The notes below the pieces were generated by a model. The model made no database searches, was not told where the DNA came from, and worked only from the letters and a program-made list of their open reading frames with translations. DNA of 62,139 nucleotides from Prevotella sp. (lineage in GTDB: Bacteria > Bacteroidota > Bacteroidia > Bacteroidales > Bacteroidaceae): contig JAFZVV010000014.1 of the NCBI GenBank assembly GCA_017617615.1, positions 1 to 62,139 of the forward strand, read 5' to 3'. The translations under genes and the position numbers were made by a program. This document shows positions 43,198-52,484 of this stretch, one piece after another (the first letter of the stretch is position 1; each line of letters opens with the position of its first letter).

Positions 43198-44544
43198 ATG
43201 ATAGACGTGAAGAAACTGTTTGGCACCGACGCACGCACCGCCCTGATGTGGAAAAACATCCTCGTATCGTTTCTCATCAAGGGATGGTCGGGGGTGGTCA
43301 CACTGTTGCTTGTGCCCGTCACCCTGCACTGCCTTGGCGACTACAAGAACGGCATCTGGATAACCGTGAGCACGATGCTCATCTGGATCGACAACCTCGA
43401 CATCGGCCTTGGCAACGGCATGCGCAACAACCTTGCCACCCATCTCGCCCACGGCGACACCACACGCGCACGGGAGTGCGTCACCTCGACATTCGTGATG
43501 CTCGTGGTCATCATCATCCCCGTGATGCTTGTCACCATCGGCCTGGCCCATGCCATCGACCTCTACGGTTTCCTCAACGTCGACCCCGACAAGGTGAGCG
43601 ACCTCACCCAGGTGGTAATCGTCTCCATCATCTTTGTCGCAGCGACGTTCATCTTCAAGTTCATCGGCAACCTCTACCTCGGCCTGCAGTTGCCTGCCGT
43701 GAACAACCTGCTCGTCACTGCGGGCCACACACTTGCCCTTGTCGGCACCTATGCCGTGTATCTTTCGGGCAGCCGCTCGCTGATGCAAGTGGCCATCGTC
43801 AACACCTGCGCCCCACTGGTGGCCTACCTTCTCGCCTATCCCTATACGTTCTACGTGCGCTACCCGGAGTTGCGCCCGTCGATCAAGTTCTTCAATCTCC
43901 AGGCGGTGAAGGGACTCTTCAATATCGGCGTGAAATTCTTCGTCCTGCAGATTGCGGGCATCCTGCTCTTCATGACGTCGAACATCCTCATATCGAAACT
44001 CTTCGACCCCGCGATGGTGACCCCATACCAAATAGCCTACCGCTACTTCAGCATCGTGATGATGCTCTTCACCATCGTCAGCGCCCCCTTCTGGACCGCC
44101 ACCACCGATGCCTGGGAGCGTGGCGACAAGGCCTGGGTCACCACGTCGAGACGCAGCATGGACAAAATCATGCTGGTCGTGGCAGCCGCCCTCGCCCTTA
44201 TGACCCTTGTCTCGGCACCCGTCTACAAGGTGTGGGTAGGCGATGTGGAGATACCCTTCACGCTGAGCGTGCTCATGGCCATATACATGTATGTCATCCT
44301 GGCCAGCATGAGTTACTCCTACTACCTCAACGGCATGGGCGCCCTTACGTTGCAACTCATCCTCACCCTCTCGGCAGCCGTGGTGTTCGTCCCGCTCACC
44401 TGGATAGCGGTGAAGGGCGTGAGCGCACGCATCGAGACCATCGTCGTGACGATGATTCTCGTCAACCTGCCCGGCCTCCTCGTCAACATCTGGCAATACC
44501 GACGTATCATGCAGGGCAAGGCCCGCGGCATCTGGCTCAAATAA
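43198..44544 (+). CDS. Wzx-type flippase (polysaccharide biosynthesis protein)
   Basis: A 448-aa membrane protein with about 12-14 helices of the MATE/MVF superfamily. It starts with NILVSFLIKGWSGVVTLLLVPVTLHCLG, typical of lipid-linked oligosaccharide flippases, and includes GIKFFVLQIAGILLFMTSN-like repeats (here VKFFVLQIAGILLF). It should move the undecaprenyl-linked repeat unit to the periplasm for Wzy. A 46-bp gap follows the exporter gene; the next gene is 6 bp downstream. Confidence 0.92.
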   Translation: MIDVKKLFGTDARTALMWKNILVSFLIKGWSGVVTLLLVPVTLHCLGDYKNGIWITVSTMLIWIDNLDIGLGNGMRNNLATHLAHGDTTRARECVTSTFVMLVVIIIPVMLVTIGLAHAIDLYGFLNVDPDKVSDLTQVVIVSIIFVAATFIFKFIGNLYLGLQLPAVNNLLVTAGHTLALVGTYAVYLSGSRSLMQVAIVNTCAPLVAYLLAYPYTFYVRYPELRPSIKFFNLQAVKGLFNIGVKFFVLQIAGILLFMTSNILISKLFDPAMVTPYQIAYRYFSIVMMLFTIVSAPFWTATTDAWERGDKAWVTTSRRSMDKIMLVVAAALALMTLVSAPVYKVWVGDVEIPFTLSVLMAIYMYVILASMSYSYYLNGMGALTLQLILTLSAAVVFVPLTWIAVKGVSARIETIVVTMILVNLPGLLVNIWQYRRIMQGKARGIWLK

Positions 44545-44550
44545 ACGGAT

Positions 44551-45384
44551 ATGGAAAAGTGTCAGACAGCGATACTCATGGCCACCTACAATGGGGCGAG
44601 GCATCTGGAAGAGCAAATCGACTCCATCCTTTCGCAGACCGACCAGGACTGGACGCTGTTCGTTCACGACGATGGGTCGACCGACGCCACGCCCGACATC
44701 ATCAGCCAATATGCCACAAGGCACGACAACATCAAGGTGCTCGACTATCCACCGCAGCACGGAGCATGTGCCAATTTCCTGAGCATGGTGCAACAGGTGG
44801 ATGCCGACTACTATCTCTTCGCTGACCAAGACGACGAGTGGCTCAAGGAAAAAGTGGAACTGACAAGAGCGGAGATGCGGAAACAAGAGGCTATGCATCC
44901 CGGGAAACCCGTTGTCGTCCATACCGACCTCTATGTGGCCGACAGTGAAATGCACATCATCGACGAATCGTTCATGAACTACACAGGCATACACCTGGAG
45001 CTTCTCACGACTTTCGACGAATGTGTCATCCCCTTCGTCACGGGGAGCACGATGATGTTCAATGCCGAGACCCGCCGGCATATCCGTTTCCCTGCCGATG
45101 CCGCCGTGATGCACGACATCTGGGTGACATTGTGCACCTTGGCAGACAAGGGGGTAGTGAGCGCCGTAAACAAACCCCTCGTGCGCTACAGGCAGCACGG
45201 CCTCAATGCCGTGGGTGCCCGGGATGTAAAGACAGTGACCCTCGTATACCGCCTGAAGAACCTGTTCCGCATCCTGCGCAACAACCAGGCCCATTACCGC
45301 ATGCTCCGCAGCCTGGGCTATGGCTCTGTATGGAAATACATCAGATACAAGAAAAGATACCGCGACAGGGCGAACCAGAGATAA
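44551..45384 (+). CDS. family 2 glycosyltransferase (rhamnosyltransferase-like)
   Basis: A 277-aa GT-A enzyme without membrane helices. MATYNGARHLEEQIDSILSQT and HDDGSTDATPDI form the nucleotide-sugar site, and FADQDDEW holds the DxD-like metal site. This combination resembles rhamnosyltransferases and other transferases of O-antigen assembly. It would add one sugar to the lipid-linked repeat unit. The GT2 at 53672 is closely similar and may be a paralogue. Confidence 0.92.
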   Translation: MEKCQTAILMATYNGARHLEEQIDSILSQTDQDWTLFVHDDGSTDATPDIISQYATRHDNIKVLDYPPQHGACANFLSMVQQVDADYYLFADQDDEWLKEKVELTRAEMRKQEAMHPGKPVVVHTDLYVADSEMHIIDESFMNYTGIHLELLTTFDECVIPFVTGSTMMFNAETRRHIRFPADAAVMHDIWVTLCTLADKGVVSAVNKPLVRYRQHGLNAVGARDVKTVTLVYRLKNLFRILRNNQAHYRMLRSLGYGSVWKYIRYKKRYRDRANQR

Positions 45385-45435
45385 AGCCTTCGGCTCTGCC
45401 CATCATGCTTGAAACCCTATTAAATCGAAATAAGA

Positions 45436-46509
45436 ATGGAAGGACATAGAAAAAAGAAAATCATCATCGACTACTTTGGTCTGATGCGTGCCATCAAAAA
45501 CGACAAATGGATGATGGCGGTTTTTCTCATATTGGCGGCCATACTCGGTCTCGCCGTGTCGTTCGGCACGCCCAAGGAATACAAGGCCTCTGTGATGCTC
45601 GCCCCGGAGACAGCCACGAGCAACAGCCTTACCTCGAACATCTCGTCGCTGGCGTCGATGGTGGGCATGAACATGGACTTCACCAAGAGCAACGACGCCA
45701 TCTACCCCGAAATCTACCCCGACCTGATACAGTCGAGCGACTTCATCGTCAATCTCTTTCCCGTGAAGGTGACCAACAAGGACGGGAGTGTGACAACCGA
45801 CTATTTCGACTATCTGAAGAACCATACGAGGAGGGCATGGTATACGGCACCAGCCAACTGGCTGAAGAAACTGGTGGAAATGATCAAGAAAGACGACGGC
45901 TTCTATTCTACCGACAGCACGAAGGTAAACCCCTTCCGCCTTACCCGCGACCAATACGACATCGCCCACAACATCAGCAAGAACATCGACTGCACCGTGG
46001 ACAAGAAGACCAGCGTCATCTCCATCGAGGTGACCGACCAGGACCCTGTGGTCTCCGCCACCATGGCCGATTCGGTGCGTGAGCGCCTGCAGGCATTCAT
46101 CACGCAGTACCGCACGCAGAAGGCGCGCAACGACCTGGCCTACATGGAAAAACTCTTCCTGGAAGCCAAGGAGCAATATGTGAAGGCGCGCCAGCAATAT
46201 GCCGCCTACTCGGATGCCAACCAGGAACTGATGCTGCAAGCCTTCAAGACCAAGCAAGACGACCTGGAGAACGACATGCAGTTGAAGTACAACGCCTATA
46301 CCCAGGTCTACGAACAATTGCAGTTGTCGAAAGCCAAGGTGCAGGAGAACACGCCGGCCTTCACCGTAGTGCAGTCGGCATCCGTTCCGGTGAAGCACAC
46401 CAACAAGTCGAAACTCGTCATGATGCTGCTGTTCATGTTTCTCGGAGCCGCCCTCAGGGTAATCATCCTGATGTGGCAGAAACGCAGGCAAGTGTTTATC
46501 TTGGAGTAA
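45436..46509 (+). CDS. Wzz-type chain-length determinant, no kinase domain (copy 1)
   Basis: A 357-aa inner-membrane co-polymerase that sets glycan chain length. N-terminal membrane helix (MMAVFLILAAILGLAVSF) followed by GTPKEYKASVMLAPE, a periplasmic coiled-coil region (about 220-300) and a C-terminal helix (LVMMLLFMFLGAALRVIILMW). No Walker A and no C-terminal Tyr cluster, so the usual BY-kinase of Wzc is missing. It shares VTDQDPVV and a following DSVR with the next gene, showing common origin. Confidence 0.9.
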   Translation: MEGHRKKKIIIDYFGLMRAIKNDKWMMAVFLILAAILGLAVSFGTPKEYKASVMLAPETATSNSLTSNISSLASMVGMNMDFTKSNDAIYPEIYPDLIQSSDFIVNLFPVKVTNKDGSVTTDYFDYLKNHTRRAWYTAPANWLKKLVEMIKKDDGFYSTDSTKVNPFRLTRDQYDIAHNISKNIDCTVDKKTSVISIEVTDQDPVVSATMADSVRERLQAFITQYRTQKARNDLAYMEKLFLEAKEQYVKARQQYAAYSDANQELMLQAFKTKQDDLENDMQLKYNAYTQVYEQLQLSKAKVQENTPAFTVVQSASVPVKHTNKSKLVMMLLFMFLGAALRVIILMWQKRRQVFILE

Positions 46510-46518
46510 TACAGCTAC

Positions 46519-47502
46519 ATGAGCGACAACGGGACTGTAAGTCAAGGCACATGGAGCGCATGGGGCGAGTGCGTGAGGCATTGGCGTGCCTATGTGCTTG
46601 CCTGGGCCATTGCCATCGCTGCCGCCCTCGTAATCTGTGCCGGCATCCCCAACACCTACAGCGCCCAGGTGAAGATTGCCGACGAGCACAAGGAAACCGA
46701 TCTGTTGCTCGGACTCAACAGTTTCGCCGCATGGGCCAAAGGTGCCATCAACGAGAACGAGGGCATCCGCACGCCCGACGTCTACTACCGCCTGGTCACC
46801 TCGCCCAAGTTCATCGAAGAGATGACACACGTGCGGGTGGAGGGCCACGGCTGTGACTACTACCACTATATCCTCCGCCATCACCAGTCGTCGTGGTGGG
46901 AAAGGCTGGCAAAGGCCTTCACCAGCGATACGCTCACCGAGAAAGAGCGTGTCACTGAAATCATCCGTGCCAGCATCCGTTCGAAGGTATCGTCGAAATA
47001 CGGCACCATCACCCTGCAGGTGACCGACCAGGACCCTGTGGTGGCAGCGATGCTCGTCGACTCGGTGCGCCAGCACCTGCAGTGCCAACTGATGGAACAT
47101 TCCCGTCTTCGCGCTTTCCGCGACCTGATGACCGTTGCGTCGAAGATGGAAAGTGCCAAGCAACGCTACGAAAAGGCGCGCGACGAGTACACCCGCTACT
47201 GCGACACCCATGCCGACCTCACGTCGCCCAAGGCGTCGTCGATGGAAGACCACCTGCTCAAGGAGTATGAGAACACCTTCAGCGACTATTCCAGGGAATG
47301 CGAGCAATATATCCGCGCTAAGGCCGTGGTCGACAAGTTCTCGTTCAAGTTCGCCGTACTGAAGAACGCCACCGTGCCCAACAAGTCGTCAGGTCCGTCG
47401 ACCACGGGCTATGCCCTGGCGTTTCTCTTCATCGCCACCGTCTTCGTCTCGTGGTGGGCGTTGGGACGCCGCAAATACCAAGAATACAAAAGCAAGGCAT
47501 AA
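46519..47502 (+). CDS. Wzz-type chain-length determinant, no kinase domain (copy 2)
   Basis: A 327-aa paralogue of the preceding gene, 9 bp after it. N-terminal helix VLAWAIAIAAALVICAGIPNTYSAQVKI, the shared LQVTDQDPVVAAMLVDSVRQ block, a coiled coil (ASKMESAKQRYEKARDEY) and a C-terminal helix (GYALAFLFIATVFVSWWAL). Also without kinase domain. Its stop codon touches the start of the next gene (TAAATG), so the two are coupled. Two such proteins could form a mixed ring. Confidence 0.88.
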   Translation: MSDNGTVSQGTWSAWGECVRHWRAYVLAWAIAIAAALVICAGIPNTYSAQVKIADEHKETDLLLGLNSFAAWAKGAINENEGIRTPDVYYRLVTSPKFIEEMTHVRVEGHGCDYYHYILRHHQSSWWERLAKAFTSDTLTEKERVTEIIRASIRSKVSSKYGTITLQVTDQDPVVAAMLVDSVRQHLQCQLMEHSRLRAFRDLMTVASKMESAKQRYEKARDEYTRYCDTHADLTSPKASSMEDHLLKEYENTFSDYSRECEQYIRAKAVVDKFSFKFAVLKNATVPNKSSGPSTTGYALAFLFIATVFVSWWALGRRKYQEYKSKA

Positions 47503-48729
47503 ATGGACATCATCTTCATCATCCTCATGAGCCTCATGCTTGCCGCCTTCCTGTTCTTCAAGATGGGCGACATCTTCTCGCCATGGACGATTACCACCGT
47601 CATCTGGCTGGCCATCGTGGTGATGTTCCAGTTCCAGGGCGACCTACTCTATCCCCTCGGCGACCAGTTCCATGCCTGTCTTGCCCTATGGCTCCCCATC
47701 TTTTGCGCCTCAGCACTCATTACCTACTACGTATTGCCGAGGAACAACTCCGGGCAGACGCTCTCACAGGTGCCCGACATCAACACGGGCATCTTCACGT
47801 TCTTCTATGTCATCTCGATGGTCATCACCCCACTCTACCTCTACAAGATCATCCAGGTGGTGTCGATGTTCGACACGGCCGACATGCTCAACAACATCCG
47901 CATGCTGGCAGTGTATGGCGACGAGAACTACGGATTCCTCAACTACTCCTACGTGCTCAACCAGACGCTGGTGGTAATAGGCCTCTGGCGTTACCCGAAA
48001 GTACCGCTCTGGCAACTCATCACCATCATCATTGCCTGTTTGATGAGTGCCTTTGCCATCATGGAGAAGGGCTTGCTTTTCTTCCTTTTCGCAGCCATAC
48101 TCTTCATTCTCTATGAGAAAAAAGTCATCAAGATGCGGTCGATCATCATCTCGTCGTCCTTGCTCGTGCTGGTGTTCTTCCTCATCAACGGCGCACGTTC
48201 TTACAGCGAGGACAGCGACCCCAACGAAGCCACTACCTTCCTCGACTTTTTCGCCATCTACATCCTGTCGCCTGCCGTGGCCTTCGAATATGTGGAGGAA
48301 GACCTCACCCCACAACTGGGGGCACATACGTTCCAGACCATCTACATGTTCCTCAACCGCTTTGGCGGCGACTACGAAGTGAACACCAAACTGCAGGAGT
48401 TCGTGTGGGTACCGCTGCCCACGAATGTCTATACCGTCTTCCAACCATTCTTCGAAGACTTCAAATACAAGGGCGTGGCGCTCTTCGCCATGTTCTATGG
48501 CGTGTTCAGCGGACTGGCCTACCGCATGGCGCGCAACGGTGGCAGCGTGGGGAAATGCCTCTATGTGTATGTGGTATATGTGCTCGCCCTGCAGTTCTTC
48601 CAGGAGAACGTGATGATGAGTATCGTCAACGTCATCCAGTTCACCTTCTTCACCACCCTGATATGCCAGCAGCGCATCGGCATGGGCTTCTTCACCGACT
48701 CCGACCAGTCGAACCAGATAAGACTATAA
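47503..48729 (+). CDS. Wzy-type polysaccharide polymerase
   Basis: A 408-aa protein with about ten membrane helices and no soluble domain. The large loop with Arg and Tyr residues (NGARSYSEDSDPNEATTFLDFFAIY) and its position between Wzz and the modification genes fit an oligosaccharide repeat-unit polymerase (O-antigen polymerase, EpsG or Wzy). Such proteins diverge strongly in sequence, so the call rests on topology and place. Confidence 0.83.
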   Translation: MDIIFIILMSLMLAAFLFFKMGDIFSPWTITTVIWLAIVVMFQFQGDLLYPLGDQFHACLALWLPIFCASALITYYVLPRNNSGQTLSQVPDINTGIFTFFYVISMVITPLYLYKIIQVVSMFDTADMLNNIRMLAVYGDENYGFLNYSYVLNQTLVVIGLWRYPKVPLWQLITIIIACLMSAFAIMEKGLLFFLFAAILFILYEKKVIKMRSIIISSSLLVLVFFLINGARSYSEDSDPNEATTFLDFFAIYILSPAVAFEYVEEDLTPQLGAHTFQTIYMFLNRFGGDYEVNTKLQEFVWVPLPTNVYTVFQPFFEDFKYKGVALFAMFYGVFSGLAYRMARNGGSVGKCLYVYVVYVLALQFFQENVMMSIVNVIQFTFFTTLICQQRIGMGFFTDSDQSNQIRL

Positions 48730-48758
48730 ACAATACTAGACAACAGAAACCGTAAGAC

Positions 48759-49550
48759 ATGATTCTTCTAAGTTTTGACACCGAAGAGTTTGACGTTCCA
48801 CGCGAACATGGAGTAGACTTCTCTTTGCAACAGGGTATGGAAATCTCTGTCATAGGAACAAACAGGATACTCGATGTATTGAAAGAGAATGGTGTGAAAG
48901 CCACCTTCTTTTGCACGGGCAATTTCGTGAAGAACGCCCCTGACACGATATGCCGCATCAAGGACGAAGGGCACGAACTGGCATGTCATGGCGTGGACCA
49001 CTGGCAACCGAAGCCTTCCGACGTGACAGAGTCGAAGACAATACTCGAAGCAGCCATAGGACAGCAGGCCATGGGCTACCGACAGCCCAGGATGTTCCCG
49101 GTAAGCGATGACGACATTGCAAAAGCAGGCTATCTCTACAACTCATCGTTGAATCCTGCTTTCATACCCGGCAGATACATGCACCTCACCGACCCAAGAA
49201 CATGCTTCATGAAAGGCGACGTGGTGCAGATACCGGCATCCGTAACGCCCGTCATACGGTTCCCGCTCTTCTGGCTTGCCTTGCACAACCTGCCTGAATG
49301 GCTCTACCACAGCATGGTGAGAAGGGTGCTCAGGCACGATGGATACTTTGTCACCTACTTCCATCCCTGGGAGTTTTACGACCTGAAGGAACACCCCGAA
49401 CTGAAGATGCCTTTCATCATCAAGAACCATAGCGGACGTCAAATGATGGAACGGCTCGACAGGTTGGTGAAGATGCTCAAGAAACACGGGCACCAGTTTG
49501 GCACTTATGCCCCATTCGCAACCGAACAGAAAAAACGTCTCACGAAATAA
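48759..49550 (+). CDS. polysaccharide deacetylase-like protein (NodB fold)
   Basis: A 263-aa NodB/CE4-type deacetylase without signal peptide. Motif 1 reads LLSFDTEEFD, with the first Asp as general base; motif 2 HGVDHW gives the metal His pair; motif 3 is GYRQPRMFP; motif 5 is FHPWEF. The family form (FDTEE, FHPWE) resembles the DUF3473-linked deacetylases of exopolysaccharide loci. A cytoplasmic place would suit a lipid-linked or nucleotide sugar. It follows wzy by 29 bp and precedes the ArnC-like transferase. Confidence 0.9.
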   Translation: MILLSFDTEEFDVPREHGVDFSLQQGMEISVIGTNRILDVLKENGVKATFFCTGNFVKNAPDTICRIKDEGHELACHGVDHWQPKPSDVTESKTILEAAIGQQAMGYRQPRMFPVSDDDIAKAGYLYNSSLNPAFIPGRYMHLTDPRTCFMKGDVVQIPASVTPVIRFPLFWLALHNLPEWLYHSMVRRVLRHDGYFVTYFHPWEFYDLKEHPELKMPFIIKNHSGRQMMERLDRLVKMLKKHGHQFGTYAPFATEQKKRLTK

Positions 49551-49601
49551 AGGTTTTTCCTGTCGGTCTTCATACCACTTTCAACTATCATAAAACAAGA
49601 C

Positions 49602-50543
49602 ATGTTACAACTGGCCATAGTCTCGCCTTGCTACAACGAGGAGGCAATATTACAAACTTCGGCTGAAAAGTTCAACATCCTTTTCGACGGTCTCATTGAA
49701 AAGGGCAAGATATCGCCCGATAGTTTTGTGCTCTTGGTAAACGACGGGAGCCAAGACAACACCTGGGAAATCATCAGGCACCTGCACGATGAGAACAAAC
49801 GGTTCAAAGGCCTTTGCCTCGCTCGAAACGTAGGGCACCAACATGCCATCATGGCAGGACTGATGCAAGCCAAGGACATCTCGGAGGCTGTCATCACCAT
49901 TGATGTCGACATGCAGGACGACATCAACTGCATTGAGCAAATGATTGACGCCTACGAAGAAGGCTATGACATCGTGTATGGGGTGAAAGTGTCGAGAAAG
50001 GCCGACCCTGTGATGAAAAGGATGACGGCAGTGGCATTCTACCAGTTGCAGAAGAAAATGGGCGTAGAGAGCGTGTTCAACCATGCCGACTTCCGTTTCC
50101 TCAGCAAGAGAGTGTTGCAGGCCTTGTCACAATATGGGGAGCGCAACCTGTATCTGCGAGGCCTGATACCGCTCGTCGGCTTCGACTCCACGACAGTAGA
50201 TGACGTGATAACGGAGAGGCAGGCAGGACAGTCGAAATACACGCTCAGCAAGATGCTCAACCTGGCTGTCGACGGTATTACCTCGTTCTCCGTCAAGCCC
50301 ATTTACTATATCATGTATCTTGGCCTGGTATTCATCTTCGTCAGTTTCCTCATCGGGTTGTATGTGCTCTATTCCCTCATTGTTGGGACAGCAGAGCAGG
50401 GATGGGCCTCCCTCATACTCAGTATCTGGCTTGTGGGCGGTATCTGCATCCTAAGCATCGGTGGCGTGGGTCTTTATATCGGAAAGATGTATATAGAGGT
50501 GAAGCACAGACCACTCTATACTGTCAAGGAATTCCTTGACTGA
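49602..50543 (+). CDS. polyprenyl-phosphate glycosyltransferase (GtrB/ArnC-like)
   Basis: A 313-aa membrane GT2: N-terminal catalytic domain with VSPCYNEEAIL, NDGSQDNTWEII, LARNVGHQHAI and the DVDMQDD metal site, then two helices at the C-terminus (about 225-285) and a short basic end. Enzymes of this group link a sugar to undecaprenyl phosphate for later use by GT-C enzymes on the other side of the membrane. The convergent gene 4 bp away is just such an ArnT-like GT-C. Confidence 0.92.
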   Translation: MLQLAIVSPCYNEEAILQTSAEKFNILFDGLIEKGKISPDSFVLLVNDGSQDNTWEIIRHLHDENKRFKGLCLARNVGHQHAIMAGLMQAKDISEAVITIDVDMQDDINCIEQMIDAYEEGYDIVYGVKVSRKADPVMKRMTAVAFYQLQKKMGVESVFNHADFRFLSKRVLQALSQYGERNLYLRGLIPLVGFDSTTVDDVITERQAGQSKYTLSKMLNLAVDGITSFSVKPIYYIMYLGLVFIFVSFLIGLYVLYSLIVGTAEQGWASLILSIWLVGGICILSIGGVGLYIGKMYIEVKHRPLYTVKEFLD

Positions 50544-50547
50544 CGGT

Positions 50548-52320
50548 TTATTCTGTAACGACTTCCTGACTGTCGGGAGCAGGTGTTCCGACTTGTTTGT
50601 CGAACTTCAGCAGCAGCATCGGCTGGCCTGTCACACGCTGTTCACCTGAATCGTAGACCTTTGAGAAGCGATAGCCCTCCTCCCTGAATTTCGGCAACCA
50701 CCGTTCGGCATCGTCCGTGCCTATCATGAGGAAGCCTTCCGATGGCTTGTCTTTGTAGAAATTCGCCACCCGGTCGTGTAGGTAGAAATTCATCTCGAAA
50801 TAATGCACGGGGTCGCCCTTGGCAAGGACACCATCCTCAATAAACTCATAAAGCCTGCCCTTGTTTGCAGGGACCATCTCGTCTACCTTGGCAGCAATAC
50901 CTCTTACCGATTTGGCATTGAGCGCTGCAGGCTTGTATATGGCATCCACATGAAGGTATATGGCCAAAATCAATGCCATGGCACCCCAGAAGTACCTTTT
51001 CTTCTTCCACCATCCTGCCAACACCACAACGCCAAGAGCCAGGAGCAGCCATCGCCACCACTCTCCTGCTTGTTGCAGATGGAGAACCATGGAATAGTTC
51101 TGGAAACCATGACGGCCATGAAACCAGCCTTGGTCTATGGGTTTCCATTTCAGCACCACGAAAGCCAATGCCAGGACGAGGCCTACCACCGAAAGGAAGC
51201 CGCAATAGCCAACCCAGATACGAGGGTGGCGTTGATGAATCCATAGCAGCAATTTGGCTATAAAGAAAGCAATGAAGGGATAGATGGGCATCAGATAAAC
51301 GCTGCGCTTGCTTTGGGGTATGCAATAGAACACGAAGATGACCACGATGGCCAGCAGGGAGAACAGGTTGATGGGTGATGCCGTGCGTATGCCTGATGTC
51401 ATCCGTGAAAGGATGTTGGGCTTTTTGTCTTCGTCGGAGGAAGAGCAAGCCTTGCCCATCTTTTTCCACTCTACCACAAACAGTGCCATCAGTGCCAGGA
51501 TAACCCATGGCAGATAACCGGGCACGAGGGTGATGAAGTTGTAGTACCATGGTTCAACGCATGAGTTGTATGACATGGTGTTGGTCATTCGGCCTACGTT
51601 TTCTTCCATCACAAGGTCGATGAATTCCTGACCGCCTTGCTGCCATGCAGCAAAGTACCAGATGGCAGGCAAAACCAATGAAAGCAGTCCAAATGCCATC
51701 ATCGAGAAAAAGGCACGGAAGAAGTTCACGCCCCGGCAGAGGAGGTAAATACCTGTCACCAAGCATGGCAGCAATGCACCTACCGGTCCTTTGGTGAGCG
51801 TGCCAAGGCTCATCAGGAGGACGGCCAACAGTGGGATGCCACGCATGCCCCGCTCATGCCATCGGTACAGCAACATCAGTGCCCCCACGATGAAGAACGT
51901 GAGCACCATATCGACACGGCAGTTGAAGCCCTGGCGGTGCAATTCCCATGACGTGAATGCCACCAAGGCAGTTGCAAGCGCCAATTTCTTGTCACACCTA
52001 CGTCCATAGAAGAGGAATGTGCCTATTGTGAGCAAGATATAGGCAACGGCCGACGGGACACGGGAAGTGAATTCGTTCACCTCTCCCCAGATGGCACTGA
52101 CAGTTGCCACCGCCCAGTAGAAGAAGGGTGGCTTGTAGGCCATCTCGCCCACGCTGTTCCTGGGAAGTATCCAGTTGCCTGACTCTATCATCGTGTAACT
52201 CACGATGCTCTCGCGAGGCTCTCCCTTGGTATTGTAGTCATAAATGCCCAAGAATGGGATGACGGTGAGCACGCAGATGACAATCAGCAGCCACATCGTC
52301 TTGTCTAATCTCTTTTCCAT
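50548..52320 (-). CDS. ArnT/PMT-like GT-C glycosyltransferase
   Basis: A 590-aa membrane protein with about 12 helices. It carries the GT-C signature of PMT_2/ArnT: the first periplasmic loop with GEPRESIVSYTMIES (acidic residue after IYDYNTKG) and KPPFFYWAVA. Such enzymes use a polyprenyl-phosphate sugar to glycosylate lipid A, a lipid or a protein. It has an extended C-terminal soluble part (from about 470). It lies on the opposite strand to the ArnC-like gene, only 4 bp apart at the 3' ends. Confidence 0.9.
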   Translation of the reverse strand: MEKRLDKTMWLLIVICVLTVIPFLGIYDYNTKGEPRESIVSYTMIESGNWILPRNSVGEMAYKPPFFYWAVATVSAIWGEVNEFTSRVPSAVAYILLTIGTFLFYGRRCDKKLALATALVAFTSWELHRQGFNCRVDMVLTFFIVGALMLLYRWHERGMRGIPLLAVLLMSLGTLTKGPVGALLPCLVTGIYLLCRGVNFFRAFFSMMAFGLLSLVLPAIWYFAAWQQGGQEFIDLVMEENVGRMTNTMSYNSCVEPWYYNFITLVPGYLPWVILALMALFVVEWKKMGKACSSSDEDKKPNILSRMTSGIRTASPINLFSLLAIVVIFVFYCIPQSKRSVYLMPIYPFIAFFIAKLLLWIHQRHPRIWVGYCGFLSVVGLVLALAFVVLKWKPIDQGWFHGRHGFQNYSMVLHLQQAGEWWRWLLLALGVVVLAGWWKKKRYFWGAMALILAIYLHVDAIYKPAALNAKSVRGIAAKVDEMVPANKGRLYEFIEDGVLAKGDPVHYFEMNFYLHDRVANFYKDKPSEGFLMIGTDDAERWLPKFREEGYRFSKVYDSGEQRVTGQPMLLLKFDKQVGTPAPDSQEVVTE

Positions 52321-52357
52321 CTTGATTGTATGTTTTGCCTGTCTTGTTGCAAGGGTG

Positions 52358-52365
52358 CAAATTTA
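52358..52365 (-). promoter_or_regulatory. promoter element of the ArnT-like gene
   Basis: On the minus strand TAAATTTG lies 37 bp upstream of the start at 52320. The 165-bp gap to the GT4 gene at 52485 has nothing else recognisable. Confidence 0.6.
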
Positions 52366-52484
52366 GGCATAATAATCGAGTTATCCAACTATCACAACCG
52401 CCATTTTCTACTGAGCAACCGATTGCTGACCGATGATGCCAAGAACTACGCATCATGGGAAGGAAAAACAAAAGGCTTTCTGCT

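Noticed and set aside
43144..45294. 716-codon open frame on the minus strand opposite the flippase and GT2 genes
   Set aside because: The plus-strand genes have clear family motifs; this frame is His/Gly/Val-rich shadow sequence of GC-rich codons with no recognisable domain.
45403..47307. 634-codon minus-strand frame opposite the two Wzz genes
   Set aside because: Antisense shadow; no motif, and the Wzz genes are convincing.
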